This document shows positions 1-6,362 of a DNA stretch of 6,549 bases, in pieces. Source of the DNA: Chthoniobacterales bacterium (GTDB lineage: Bacteria > Verrucomicrobiota > Verrucomicrobiia > Chthoniobacterales > UBA10450). The stretch lies in contig JACCZQ010000101.1 of NCBI GenBank assembly GCA_013695905.1, positions 1 through 6,549 on the forward strand. The letters are read 5' to 3'. A model generated the notes under the pieces. It was not told the DNA's origin and did no database searches. It saw only the letters and a list, made by a program, of their open reading frames with translations. The position numbers were made by a program, and so were the translations under genes. Each line of letters begins with the position of its first letter. The stretch's first letter is position 1.

Positions 1-1
1 G

Positions 2-85
2 GGTGGCCTCGTGGATGTCACCGGCTACAAATCCGGCGATAAAGCGAAGGATCCGTACACGCAGCAGATCTTCGTAGTCCCCTGA
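2..85 (+). CDS. C-terminal end of an unrecognised protein (5' truncated)
   Basis: An open frame enters from the left edge and ends at a TGA at 83-85, leaving 27 codons. The visible residues read GLVDVTGYKSGDKAKDPY followed by TQQIFVVP. The tail is polar and lysine-rich, ending in a short hydrophobic strand with Val-Pro last. Codon choice (GTC, ACC, GGC, TTC) matches the other genes here, which supports real coding. No domain can be assigned from this fragment and I do not recognise the family. The gene downstream begins about 150 bases later, so the two are probably separate transcription units. Confidence 0.55.
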   Translation, partial: GGLVDVTGYKSGDKAKDPYTQQIFVVP

Positions 86-237
86 TTTGAGCCATCGCTC
101 ACTTCCCCTTTACAGCGCCGTCCTGCAGCCCCAGCGCAATCGCATTTTTTAATGCTGGCTGCGGTTACTACTCACGAGGTATCTCGATTTTCCGCAAACA
201 GCGGAACCGCACCGGCCCGCGCACGCTTTGTGCTCTT

Positions 238-1755
238 ATGGAGATTATGATCAGCCGCGTTCCCTTTCCCCATCGACGCACGTTCTCCCGCGTCCTCCGT
301 TTCGGCCTCACCATGCTGGCCGCAGCGGCAGCATTCGGGACTTCTGCGACGGCCTCCGCATACTCGCTCACCGGGAAAAGCTGGCCTTCTGGGACCGTTA
401 CTTTCCAGCTGAATCTCGGCAACTCGCTCTTGTCATTGACCGATGGCAGCACCTCCTGGAATGCGGCGGTCACGCCGGCTCTGGACACGTGGAATGCAAA
501 TATGGGTCGCATCCAGCTGCGTGGAGTCAATTCCAGCGGCGGCGCTTCCACGGGCGACCGGGTGAATTCTGTCGTCTTCTCCTCGAGCGTTTTCGGCCAG
601 TCCTTCGGCAACGGCACGCTCGCGGTCACTTATTACATCATGCAAGGCTCGAACCTCCTCGAAGCCGATGTGCTCTTTAATAGTGCAATGTCGTTTAATT
701 CCTACCGCGGCGACCTCATCTTCGGTGGGAACGGGTTTGTGATCGCGGACATTCGTCGGGTTTTCCTCCACGAAATCGGCCACGCACTCGGTCTGAACCA
801 CTTCGAAGGCGTCTCCGCGATCATGAATGCGATGGTCAGCAATCGCGAAGAGCTCGCGGCAGACGATATCGCTGGGATTCAGGCGATCTATGGCCAGCCG
901 GCGGCGCCACCACCCCCTTCGCCGACACCAACGCCAACGCCAACGCCAACGCCAGCGCCAACGCCAGCGCCTGTCGCGGCCAGCCACCTGGCGAACATTT
1001 CCACCCGGATGAAAGTGGGCGTGGGCGACGATGTGCTCATCGGCGGGTTCATTATCCAGGGAGGCGCCCCGAAGAAAGTGATTCTACGCGCCATCGGGCC
1101 TTCGCTGACCGCCGCCGGAGTCTCCGGAGCGATGAGCGATCCAATCCTGGAGCTTTATAACAGCAGCGGCAACCTCGTGGCGCACAATGACGACTGGCAG
1201 TCGGGTGTGCAGGCGGCGGAGATCACCGCGAGCGGCGTGCAGCCGAGCCATCAATTAGAGTCCGCGTTGATCGCGACGCTGAACCCCGGCGCCTACACCG
1301 CCATCGTCCGCGGCCAGGGGCAGACCCAGGGCGTCGCGATGGTGGAAGGCTATCGGCTCGACACCGGCGACGCGCGGCTCGTGAACCTCTCCACCCGCGG
1401 CCGCATCGGCGTGGGGGATGACGTTCTCATCGGCGGATTCATTGTCACCGGCACTGCGTCGAAGCGGGTCATCGTGCGCGCCCTCGGCCCGTCGTTATCC
1501 GGGAGCCTCGCCGGTGCCATCGCGAACCCCACGTTGGAGATGTACAACAGCTCCGGCACCATCATCGCGTCCAATGACGACTGGGGCAGCAGCCCTCAGA
1601 AGAGTGAAATCGTCGCCAGCACGGTGCCGCCCGATCATCCCCTCGAAAGCGCGGTCGTCGTGACACTGGCTCCGGGCAGCTACACCGCGATCGTGCGCGG
1701 CGTCGATGGTGGGACCGGCGTCGGTCTCGTTCAACTTTTTGATCTCGAACCGTGA
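238..1755 (+). CDS. Secreted matrixin-like zinc metalloprotease with two C-terminal repeat modules
   Basis: This 505-residue protein is predicted to be exported and to cut proteins outside the cytoplasm. Residues 1-41 form a signal peptide: basic start, hydrophobic run LTMLAAAAAF, likely cleavage after ASA at 39-41. The catalytic domain (about 42-220) holds the metzincin zinc motif HEIGHALGLNH, with H178, H182 and H188 as ligands and E179 as the base. M196 in SAIMNAM fits the Met-turn. I see no cysteine-switch propeptide, and the protein has no cysteines. A Pro-rich linker with a run of Pro-Thr pairs (about 221-246) leads to two modules of roughly 125 residues, starting near 248 and 378. Each contains STR..(I/V)GVGDDVLIGGFI, then (I/V)(L/V)RA(I/L)GPSL, NDDW and GxYTAIVRG. 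Such modules recur in surface proteins of Verrucomicrobiota; an adhesive or anchoring role is inferred. ATG 247 is an alternative start: neither start has a well-spaced ribosome site (GGAG at 240-243 is too close to 247), and both keep the signal peptide. Confidence 0.9.
   Translation: MEIMISRVPFPHRRTFSRVLRFGLTMLAAAAAFGTSATASAYSLTGKSWPSGTVTFQLNLGNSLLSLTDGSTSWNAAVTPALDTWNANMGRIQLRGVNSSGGASTGDRVNSVVFSSSVFGQSFGNGTLAVTYYIMQGSNLLEADVLFNSAMSFNSYRGDLIFGGNGFVIADIRRVFLHEIGHALGLNHFEGVSAIMNAMVSNREELAADDIAGIQAIYGQPAAPPPPSPTPTPTPTPTPAPTPAPVAASHLANISTRMKVGVGDDVLIGGFIIQGGAPKKVILRAIGPSLTAAGVSGAMSDPILELYNSSGNLVAHNDDWQSGVQAAEITASGVQPSHQLESALIATLNPGAYTAIVRGQGQTQGVAMVEGYRLDTGDARLVNLSTRGRIGVGDDVLIGGFIVTGTASKRVIVRALGPSLSGSLAGAIANPTLEMYNSSGTIIASNDDWGSSPQKSEIVASTVPPDHPLESAVVVTLAPGSYTAIVRGVDGGTGVGLVQLFDLEP
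922..969 (+). repeat. Hexanucleotide tandem repeat encoding the Pro-Thr/Pro-Ala linker
   Basis: Eight six-base units run in frame inside the metalloprotease gene. Four perfect CCAACG copies sit at 928-951, followed by CCAGCG, CCAACG and CCAGCG; a degenerate CCGACA precedes them. Each unit encodes Pro-Thr or Pro-Ala. The unit length is a multiple of three, so gain or loss of copies would change linker length without shifting the frame. Confidence 0.9.
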
Positions 1756-1769
1756 TCGACACTCACCCG

Positions 1770-1799
1770 TTGGAATTTTCGCGTAAATTGGTGTAAATA
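1770..1799 (+). promoter_or_regulatory. Weak candidate promoter for the secreted 'VIPPTF' protein
   Basis: The 104-base gap between the metalloprotease and the next gene contains a local AT-rich stretch. TTGGAA at 1770-1775 matches four of six bases of a -35 box. TAAATA at 1794-1799, 18 bases further on, is a poor -10 box. It is the only promoter-like stretch in this gap, but it could also be chance. Confidence 0.2.
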
Positions 1800-1859
1800 T
1801 TCCGAGCGGCTCCTCAGCAGCCAACCACGCCCTTCCTCCACTCACCACCCCCTCGACCT

Positions 1860-2465
1860 ATGAAAACTGCCCGCCTGCTTCTCCTCGCCCTCTGCGGCCT
1901 CGCGCTGGTCACGACCACTCGCGCCACCACCGTCATTCCACCGACTTTCGACCAGCTCGTCGGTCAGGCAGAGCTGATCTTCCAGGGCACTGTCACCGGG
2001 GTGAAGTCGGAATGGATCGGCGAAGGCGGACAGCGACGCATTGTCAGCTTTGTCACTTTCAAGGTGGACGACACGCTGAAGGGGAATCCCGGCGAGACTT
2101 ACACCGTGCGGATGCTCGGCGGCACCGTCGATGACACCACCATGGAAGTGACGGACTCGCCGAAATTCAAGGTGGGCGATCGCGACATTCTTTTCGTGGA
2201 AAACAACGGCACCCAGTTCATCCCGCTGGTGGGGATCATGCACGGCCGTTTCCGGGTCCAGAAGGATCCGCAAACCGGCGCCGATTTGATCATGGATAAT
2301 CACGGCCACGCGGTCAGCGATGTGGCCGAACTCGGGAAAGACGCCAATGCCGTGCTGACCGGGGGCGGACATTCGCAAGCCGATGACGCCAGCCACGGCC
2401 CGGCGTTGCGCAGCAGCGACTTCAAAGCCGCCGTCCGCGCGAAGCTCGGCGCCTCCGTGAAATAG
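1860..2465 (+). CDS. Secreted protein of unknown function ('VIPPTF' family)
   Basis: This 201-residue exported protein has no function I can name. Residues 1-22 form a signal peptide (MKTARLLLLALCGLALV, then TTTRA) with likely cleavage after A22. C12 is not in a convincing lipobox, and the mature protein has no cysteines. The mature part starts with TTVIPPTFDQLV, followed by alternating strand-like segments (AELIFQGTVTGV, RRIVSFVTFKVDDTLKG, YTVRMLGGTV, RDILFVENN, PLVGIMHGRFRV), suggesting a beta-sandwich. The last 50 residues are polar and probably flexible. I recognise the pattern as a recurring hypothetical secreted family in Verrucomicrobiota and relatives, seen from memory near secreted metalloproteases; that association is not verified here. 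It follows the metalloprotease by 104 bases on the same strand, so they may be co-regulated. ATG 1860 is preceded by C-rich sequence with no Shine-Dalgarno, but the signal peptide begins exactly there. Confidence 0.82.
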   Translation: MKTARLLLLALCGLALVTTTRATTVIPPTFDQLVGQAELIFQGTVTGVKSEWIGEGGQRRIVSFVTFKVDDTLKGNPGETYTVRMLGGTVDDTTMEVTDSPKFKVGDRDILFVENNGTQFIPLVGIMHGRFRVQKDPQTGADLIMDNHGHAVSDVAELGKDANAVLTGGGHSQADDASHGPALRSSDFKAAVRAKLGASVK

Positions 2466-2504
2466 GGGCTCCGCTCCGCACCCGCGGCATGGATCGCGCA
2501 GTTT

Positions 2505-2720
2505 CTACGGCTCGGTCTCGCCTTCGGCGCGTTCTTTCCTCAGCTGGCTTTTGACCTCGGCGGCGCGATCGAGCGCCTGCTTCGGCCAATGCTTTCCTGG
2601 TGCAGCGGCTGGGGAGGCGGGCTGCACCGCCACAGCGGCGACCTGCTTCTGCGACTCACGATACTTCAGCGTCGCACCGACGCCTGCCATCAACACCACC
2701 AGCGTTAGGAACGTTCGCAT
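2505..2720 (-). CDS. Small membrane-anchored protein of unknown function
   Basis: This 71-residue minus-strand protein is supported by architecture and its ribosome site. Residues 1-18 (MRTFLTLVVLMAGVGATL) form one membrane segment or uncleaved signal anchor. A short polar stretch (KYRESQKQ), an Ala/Pro-rich linker (about 28-41) and a charged, probably helical tail (KQALDRAAEVKSQLRKERAE) follow. An in-frame ATG 14 codons upstream at 2762 exists. I prefer 2720 because GGAG lies six bases before it and because the extra N-terminus would put polar residues before the membrane segment. It has no cysteine, so it is not itself a redox carrier. It is divergent from the thiol reductase gene, with 65 bases between the starts, and convergent with the 'VIPPTF' gene, with 39 bases between the stops. 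Function is unknown; a small accessory envelope protein is the most that can be inferred. Confidence 0.6.
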   Translation of the reverse strand: MRTFLTLVVLMAGVGATLKYRESQKQVAAVAVQPASPAAAPGKHWPKQALDRAAEVKSQLRKERAEGETEP

Positions 2721-2726
2721 CGCGTT

Positions 2727-2730
2727 CTCC
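2727..2730 (-). promoter_or_regulatory. Ribosome binding site of the small minus-strand gene
   Basis: On the minus strand the bases before the start read TGTGGAGAACGCGATG, so GGAG has a six-base spacer to ATG 2720. It is the best-placed Shine-Dalgarno I find in the window, and it favours this start over the upstream ATG at 2762. Confidence 0.6.
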
Positions 2731-2785
2731 ACAGCAGGGGGCGGGCCATCGCGCGGCGCCATCCCATTGCCGCACTGCCGCCCTA

Positions 2786-4948
2786 ATGGTAAGCATCTGC
2801 GTGTTTAGCCGGACCATCGCGCCCACCTTCTCGCTCCTCTGCGCGGTGTGGCTCTGCCTCCTCTCCCCGGACAAGGCGCAGGCGCAGCTCCACGAGGGAC
2901 GCGAACTGGTGCAGGCGGAGCTGCTGGCGAATACCACCGCCGTCACTCCAGGGAAACCGTTCACCGTCGGTGTGCTGCTCCGGATGGCGCCGCACTGGCA
3001 CATCTATTGGAAATACTCGGGCGATGCCGGCATTCCCACGGAGATCGAGTGGAAGCTGCCGCCCGGCTGGAGCGTCGGCGAAATCCAATGGCCCATCCCG
3101 TTGAAGCTCATCGAACCCGGTGATATTCACGTTTACGGCTACTACGATGAGGTGTTGCTGCGTCAGGAGATCACGCCACCGGCGTCGTTCACCGGCTCCA
3201 CGGTGCAGCTTTCCGCCGAGGCGAATTGGTTGGTCTGCGAGAAAATTTGCATCCCGGGCGGTGCGACAGTGCGGCTCGATCTGCCGGTCGATGAAACCGC
3301 CGCGCCCGCCCATGAGGAGCTCTTCTCGCGGTTCGAACGCATGCTCCCACAGGCGTGGCCGGCGGACAATGTAGCGACGGCGAACTGGTCCCGTGAGGGA
3401 GCGGAGCTGATCCTGCGGGTGCGCAGCGCGGTGCTGGCGAATCACCCGGTCGTCGAGTTCCACCCATGGCCCGGCGAAGGAGTGGTGATCGGCCATCCCG
3501 CCATGCAACGCGAGGCCGATGGCGTCATTGTCCGCATTCCGCTGGAGACGGCGGCCCCCAGCCTCGCCTCGATGGCCGGTGTGGTGACGTTCGGCCAAAC
3601 CGCTGACGGCGCCGACCGCGTCGGCTGGATGCTCGACTCGGAGCCAACGGCCCCGATGGCAGCGGCAGTGCAGCCGCGCGCGGATGCTCGCACCATTCTG
3701 CAATTCCTTGTCTTCGGGTTCATCGGAGGCCTGATCCTCAACCTGATGCCGTGCGTGCTGCCGGTGATCTCGCTGAAAATCTTCGGGTTTGTGCGGCATG
3801 CCGGCGACAGCAGGAAGAAGATATTCCGCAGCGGTCTGTCCTTTGTGGCGGGAATTTTTGTCTGGTTTGTCGGTCTCGCTCTGCTGCTGATCCTGTTGAA
3901 AAACGCGGGGCGGGAGATCACCTGGGCGTTCCAGTTTACCAACCCCTATTTCGTCCTCGGCATGAGCGTGGTGGTGCTGGTCTTCGCGTTGAACTTGTTC
4001 GGCGTTTTCGAAATCATGCTGCCGCAGGGCGCCAGCAGCGGGTTGATCGCCTGGACGCAGCGGGAAGGGGATCTCGGCTCCTTTTTCCAGGGGGTGTTCG
4101 CCACCATTCTCGCGACGCCATGCACGGCGCCATTTCTCGGCACCGCCCTCGGCTTCGCCTTTACTCAATCAGGTTGGCTGATCATGGTGATGTTCCTCGC
4201 CATCGCGGCCGGAATGGGAGCGCCTTACCTCCTGCTCGCGGCCCAGCCGGCGTGGTTGCGCTTCCTGCCGAAGCCTGGCGCCTGGATGGAGCGGGTGAAG
4301 CAGTTCATGGGCTTTCTGCTTCTCGCCACGCTCCTGTTCCTCCTCTACGTCCTCGGCGCTGAGCGCGGGCTCGAGGCGGTAATGTGGACCTCGTGCTTCC
4401 TGCTCGTGGTGAGCATCGCCTGCTGGATGAAAGGCGCGTTCCTCACCCCTACGGCCAGCGGTCGGACCCGCGCGGTCGTCCTTGTGCTCATGCTCGCGCT
4501 CGTGCTCGGCAGCGGCGCGTGGTTCATCGGCGACAAATTTGCGCAGACCAGCCTCGCCACCACCACTTCCGCCACCCTCCCCAGCGGCTGGCACCCCTTC
4601 ACTCCCGCGCGGCTGGAGGCCGAGCTGGCGCAGGGCCGCCCGGTCTTCATCGATTTCACCGCCGCCTGGTGTGTCACCTGCAAGTTCAACAAAGCCACCG
4701 TCTTGGATACGGCCGCCGTGCAGGAGGCATTCGACCGCCGCGGCGTCGTGCGGCTCCTGGCCGACTGGACGAACGGCGACCCGGTCATCACGAAAATTTT
4801 GAAACAATTCGGCCGGCCGGGTGTCCCATTGTATGTGCTCTACCCCGGCGGGAAATCGGCTGAGCCCGTGATCCTGCCGGAATTGCTCACTAGAAACATT
4901 GTGCTTCAACACTTGGAAAGCGTCTCGCCGCAGCTCGCAGCCGAATAA
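2786..4948 (+). CDS. dsbD: DsbD/ScsB-type transmembrane thiol:disulfide reductase
   Basis: This 720-residue inner-membrane protein moves electrons from cytoplasmic thioredoxin to the periplasm. A signal peptide (1-33, ending AQA) precedes a periplasmic DsbD_N-like domain (about 34-280) with the pair C151-EKI-C155 in VCEKICIPG. About eight membrane segments span roughly 298-582. They carry the two membrane cysteines C323 (LMPCVLPV) and C446 (ATPCTAPF), whose spacing is close to that of E. coli DsbD. A C-terminal thioredoxin domain (about 600-715) has AAWCVTCK (C629, C632) and the cis-proline P681 in GVPLYV. All six redox cysteines are present. It is longer than E. coli DsbD (565), and the CxxxC pair with a large N-domain resembles ScsB-type relatives. 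ATG 2786 is chosen because the signal peptide starts there. An in-frame ATG at 2600 would add 62 Arg/Pro-rich residues and overlap the opposing small gene. It is probably co-transcribed with the next gene, 10 bases away. Confidence 0.92.
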   Translation: MVSICVFSRTIAPTFSLLCAVWLCLLSPDKAQAQLHEGRELVQAELLANTTAVTPGKPFTVGVLLRMAPHWHIYWKYSGDAGIPTEIEWKLPPGWSVGEIQWPIPLKLIEPGDIHVYGYYDEVLLRQEITPPASFTGSTVQLSAEANWLVCEKICIPGGATVRLDLPVDETAAPAHEELFSRFERMLPQAWPADNVATANWSREGAELILRVRSAVLANHPVVEFHPWPGEGVVIGHPAMQREADGVIVRIPLETAAPSLASMAGVVTFGQTADGADRVGWMLDSEPTAPMAAAVQPRADARTILQFLVFGFIGGLILNLMPCVLPVISLKIFGFVRHAGDSRKKIFRSGLSFVAGIFVWFVGLALLLILLKNAGREITWAFQFTNPYFVLGMSVVVLVFALNLFGVFEIMLPQGASSGLIAWTQREGDLGSFFQGVFATILATPCTAPFLGTALGFAFTQSGWLIMVMFLAIAAGMGAPYLLLAAQPAWLRFLPKPGAWMERVKQFMGFLLLATLLFLLYVLGAERGLEAVMWTSCFLLVVSIACWMKGAFLTPTASGRTRAVVLVLMLALVLGSGAWFIGDKFAQTSLATTTSATLPSGWHPFTPARLEAELAQGRPVFIDFTAAWCVTCKFNKATVLDTAAVQEAFDRRGVVRLLADWTNGDPVITKILKQFGRPGVPLYVLYPGGKSAEPVILPELLTRNIVLQHLESVSPQLAAE

Positions 4949-4958
4949 CTAACGAATC

Positions 4959-5567
4959 ATGAAAACAAAACTCCTCCTCACTGCCCTCACCTGTGTCGCC
5001 GCCTCCTTCGCCATCGCGGACGAAGTCAAAGTCGGCAGCGAAGCCCCGGCCTTCACCTTGACGGATACCGAAGGCAAGACGCACAACCTCGCCGATTATC
5101 GCGGCAAGTATGTCGTCCTGGAATGGTTCAACGAAGGTTGCCCCTTCGTGAAGAAGCACTACGCGGGCGGTAACATGCAAAAGCTGCAGAAAGAATACAC
5201 CGGCAAGGATGTGGTGTGGCTCTCCATGAACTCATCCGCGGAGGGCGAGCAGGGACACGTGACACCCGAGAGTGCGAAGAAAACGATGGCCGAGTGGAAC
5301 ATGGAGGCGACGAAGATCCTCCTCGATCACGATGGCAAAGTCGGCCAAGCCTACGGCGCGAGGACTACGCCCCACATGTATGTCATCGATCCGGAAGGCA
5401 AGCTCGTTTACCAAGGCGCCATCGACAGCAAAGCCACCGCAAACGCCGCCGACATCGAGAGCTCCGAAAACTACGTCAAGGTGGCGCTCGACAACTCAAT
5501 GGCCGGCAAGCCGGTGGAAAACACCAGCACCAAGCCCTACGGCTGCTCGGTGAAGTACAAAGATTAA
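4959..5567 (+). CDS. Periplasmic thioredoxin-fold (redoxin/AhpC-TSA-like) protein with a CPFV active site
   Basis: This 202-residue exported protein has a signal peptide (1-20, MKTKLLLTALTCVAASFAIA, cleaved before DEV). A redoxin fold follows: VGSEAPAFTLTDTEGK at the start, the active-site helix WFNEGCPFVKKHY, and the cis-proline P138 in ARTTPHMYVIDPEGK. The usual CxxC is reduced to one cysteine, C61, with valine in the second place. The PxxxTxxC signature of peroxiredoxins is also absent: the residue three before C61 is Asn and the one seven before is Leu. The only other mature cysteine is C196 in PYGCSVKY near the C-terminus, a likely resolving partner. The gene follows the DsbD-like reductase by 10 bases and is probably its substrate or partner. 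Peroxide reduction, disulfide reduction and metal handling are all possible; substrate unknown. No Shine-Dalgarno is visible, so translation may depend on coupling to the upstream gene. Confidence 0.88.
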   Translation: MKTKLLLTALTCVAASFAIADEVKVGSEAPAFTLTDTEGKTHNLADYRGKYVVLEWFNEGCPFVKKHYAGGNMQKLQKEYTGKDVVWLSMNSSAEGEQGHVTPESAKKTMAEWNMEATKILLDHDGKVGQAYGARTTPHMYVIDPEGKLVYQGAIDSKATANAADIESSENYVKVALDNSMAGKPVENTSTKPYGCSVKYKD

Positions 5568-5608
5568 CCGGAACGTCCTTTCCGGGCCGCTCGGCCTGAC
5601 GAGCGGCC
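5568..5608 (+). other. Two adjacent hairpins directly after the redoxin stop codon
   Basis: CCGGAA (5568-5573) pairs with TTCCGG (5580-5585) around a six-base loop, starting at the first base after the stop codon. GGCCGCTCG (5585-5593) pairs perfectly with CGAGCGGCC (5600-5608) around GCCTGA. The two share base 5585, so they may compete or stack. Neither is followed by a T run, so alone they are not standard intrinsic terminators. They could protect the mRNA 3' end or pause polymerase ahead of the terminator downstream. Confidence 0.6.
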
Positions 5609-5622
5609 ACAACAATCCCGCC

Positions 5623-5657
5623 ACGGCGGCTGTAGCGAAAGCTTCAGCCGCCGTTTT
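5623..5657 (+). terminator. Intrinsic terminator of the thiol-reductase/redoxin operon
   Basis: ACGGCGGCTG (5623-5632) pairs perfectly with CAGCCGCCGT (5645-5654). After a T-T mismatch the stem continues for three pairs (AGC with GCT) and closes with a GAAA tetraloop (5637-5640). TTTT at 5654-5657 and a further T-rich stretch (GCATTCTTATT) follow. A strong GC stem with a short T tract, 55 bases after the redoxin stop, fits a rho-independent terminator. The GNRA-type loop and high symmetry would also fit one copy of a dispersed palindromic element. Confidence 0.7.
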
Positions 5658-5704
5658 GCATTCTTATTAAGCGCCGCATCCGGGCCACGCGCTGGCCGTG
5701 TTCG

Positions 5705-6346
5705 TTACGGCGATGTGACGCCTGACTGCGTTCCCACCAGCGAGATATCTGAGGCGTTGATCGCCCCTATTGCTGTCCGATCCAGCCGAAAACGAGGCTT
5801 CACTCACCGGCTGTCCGGATTGTGCTTTAATCTGGCGGGCGTCTGCACCCACGAGCCATCGGCATCGAGGGAGCACCGCACCGCCCAGCAGTCTGTCTTC
5901 GGAGTTGCAGGTTTCGTCGAAGGGTCGTTCGTGGTGAGGCCGCCGATGGGATTCGGTGTCGGACGAGCGACCAGTTGCCCGCGACTTGTAGCGCGCGCAG
6001 GCGCAGTCTGCTGCGATGTGGCTCGTAATGTTTCGCGCGGAGCCGATCCGCATTCGCTGCTACACCCACGCGGAGGATCCGGAGCGCGCGGTGAGGATTC
6101 GTCGCGGCTCGCTCAAATCTGCCGGAACGACCCATGAAAAACGGAGCTTTCGCAGTCCTGGATCGGCTGCTCCGCTTCGTCCTGCAGACGCTCGAAACGG
6201 GCGGTGAACACGCGCGGCTCGCGCAACACCTGTGCGCCAACCGCGTCAACCGGCATCCGCCACGTCACATTTGCGCCATAGAAAATGCAGGTCGTTACGC
6301 TCCCACGTGTAAAATTATTGAGGAATATCGAAACCAGCGCCAGTAA
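5705..6346 (-). pseudogene. Possible decayed gene on the minus strand, interrupted by TGA codons
   Basis: One minus-strand frame runs for 213 codons between TAA at 6347-6349 and TAA at 5705-5707, broken only by TGA at 6113-6115 and 5804-5806. The first section, 77 codons, reads most like protein: a hydrophobic start (LLALVSIFLNNF), then TTCIFYGANVTWRMPVDAVG and LREPRVFTARFERLQDEAEQ, with third positions rich in G/C. It lacks a good start: GTG 6268 or ATG 6256 would give only 51 or 47 residues, with no ribosome site. The later sections (for example LVARPTPNPIGGLTTNDPS) are low-complexity and may be chance. I do not recognise a family. It could be a gene remnant, a fragment of a dispersed element, or simply an open frame in GC-rich DNA. 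Confidence 0.2.
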
Positions 6347-6362
6347 TTACCGTAAACCTGTG

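Noticed and set aside
125..162. Stem-loop between the first partial gene and the metalloprotease (GCAGC...GGCTGC)
   Set aside because: The stem is six pairs, a two-base bulge and three pairs around an 18-base loop. There is no T run after it, and an alternative GCATT/AATGC pairing competes with it. Too weak to call a terminator.
433..987. 184-residue minus-strand frame opposite the metalloprotease with a Trp-Arg repeat
   Set aside because: The repeat is only the reverse reading of the Pro-Thr microsatellite, and the sense frame has a full zinc protease signature.
1860..1925. Lipoprotein signal in the 'VIPPTF' protein (C12)
   Set aside because: The residue before C12 is Leu, not the small residue a lipobox requires, and a normal signal-peptidase site follows at residue 22.
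2783..4912. Long open frames on the minus strand opposite the thiol reductase (461 and 247 residues, one frame with a single stop)
   Set aside because: The antisense codons are exact reverse complements of the sense codons. Stops would need TTA, CTA or TCA in the sense frame, which are rare in this GC-rich gene. The products are His/Gln/Arg-rich with no family resemblance.
4959..5567. Calling the redoxin a classical peroxiredoxin or a TlpA/ResA thioredoxin
   Set aside because: It lacks the PxxxTxxC peroxiredoxin site and the CxxC of TlpA/ResA proteins; only the general redoxin fold is supported.
5715..6346. Plus-strand frames of 140 and 70 residues joined by an ATGA overlap
   Set aside because: The arrangement looks operon-like, but the first starts at GTG without a ribosome site, third-position GC is lower than in the real genes, and the Arg/Cys/His-rich products match nothing I know. 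Kept only as a remark in the gap entry.
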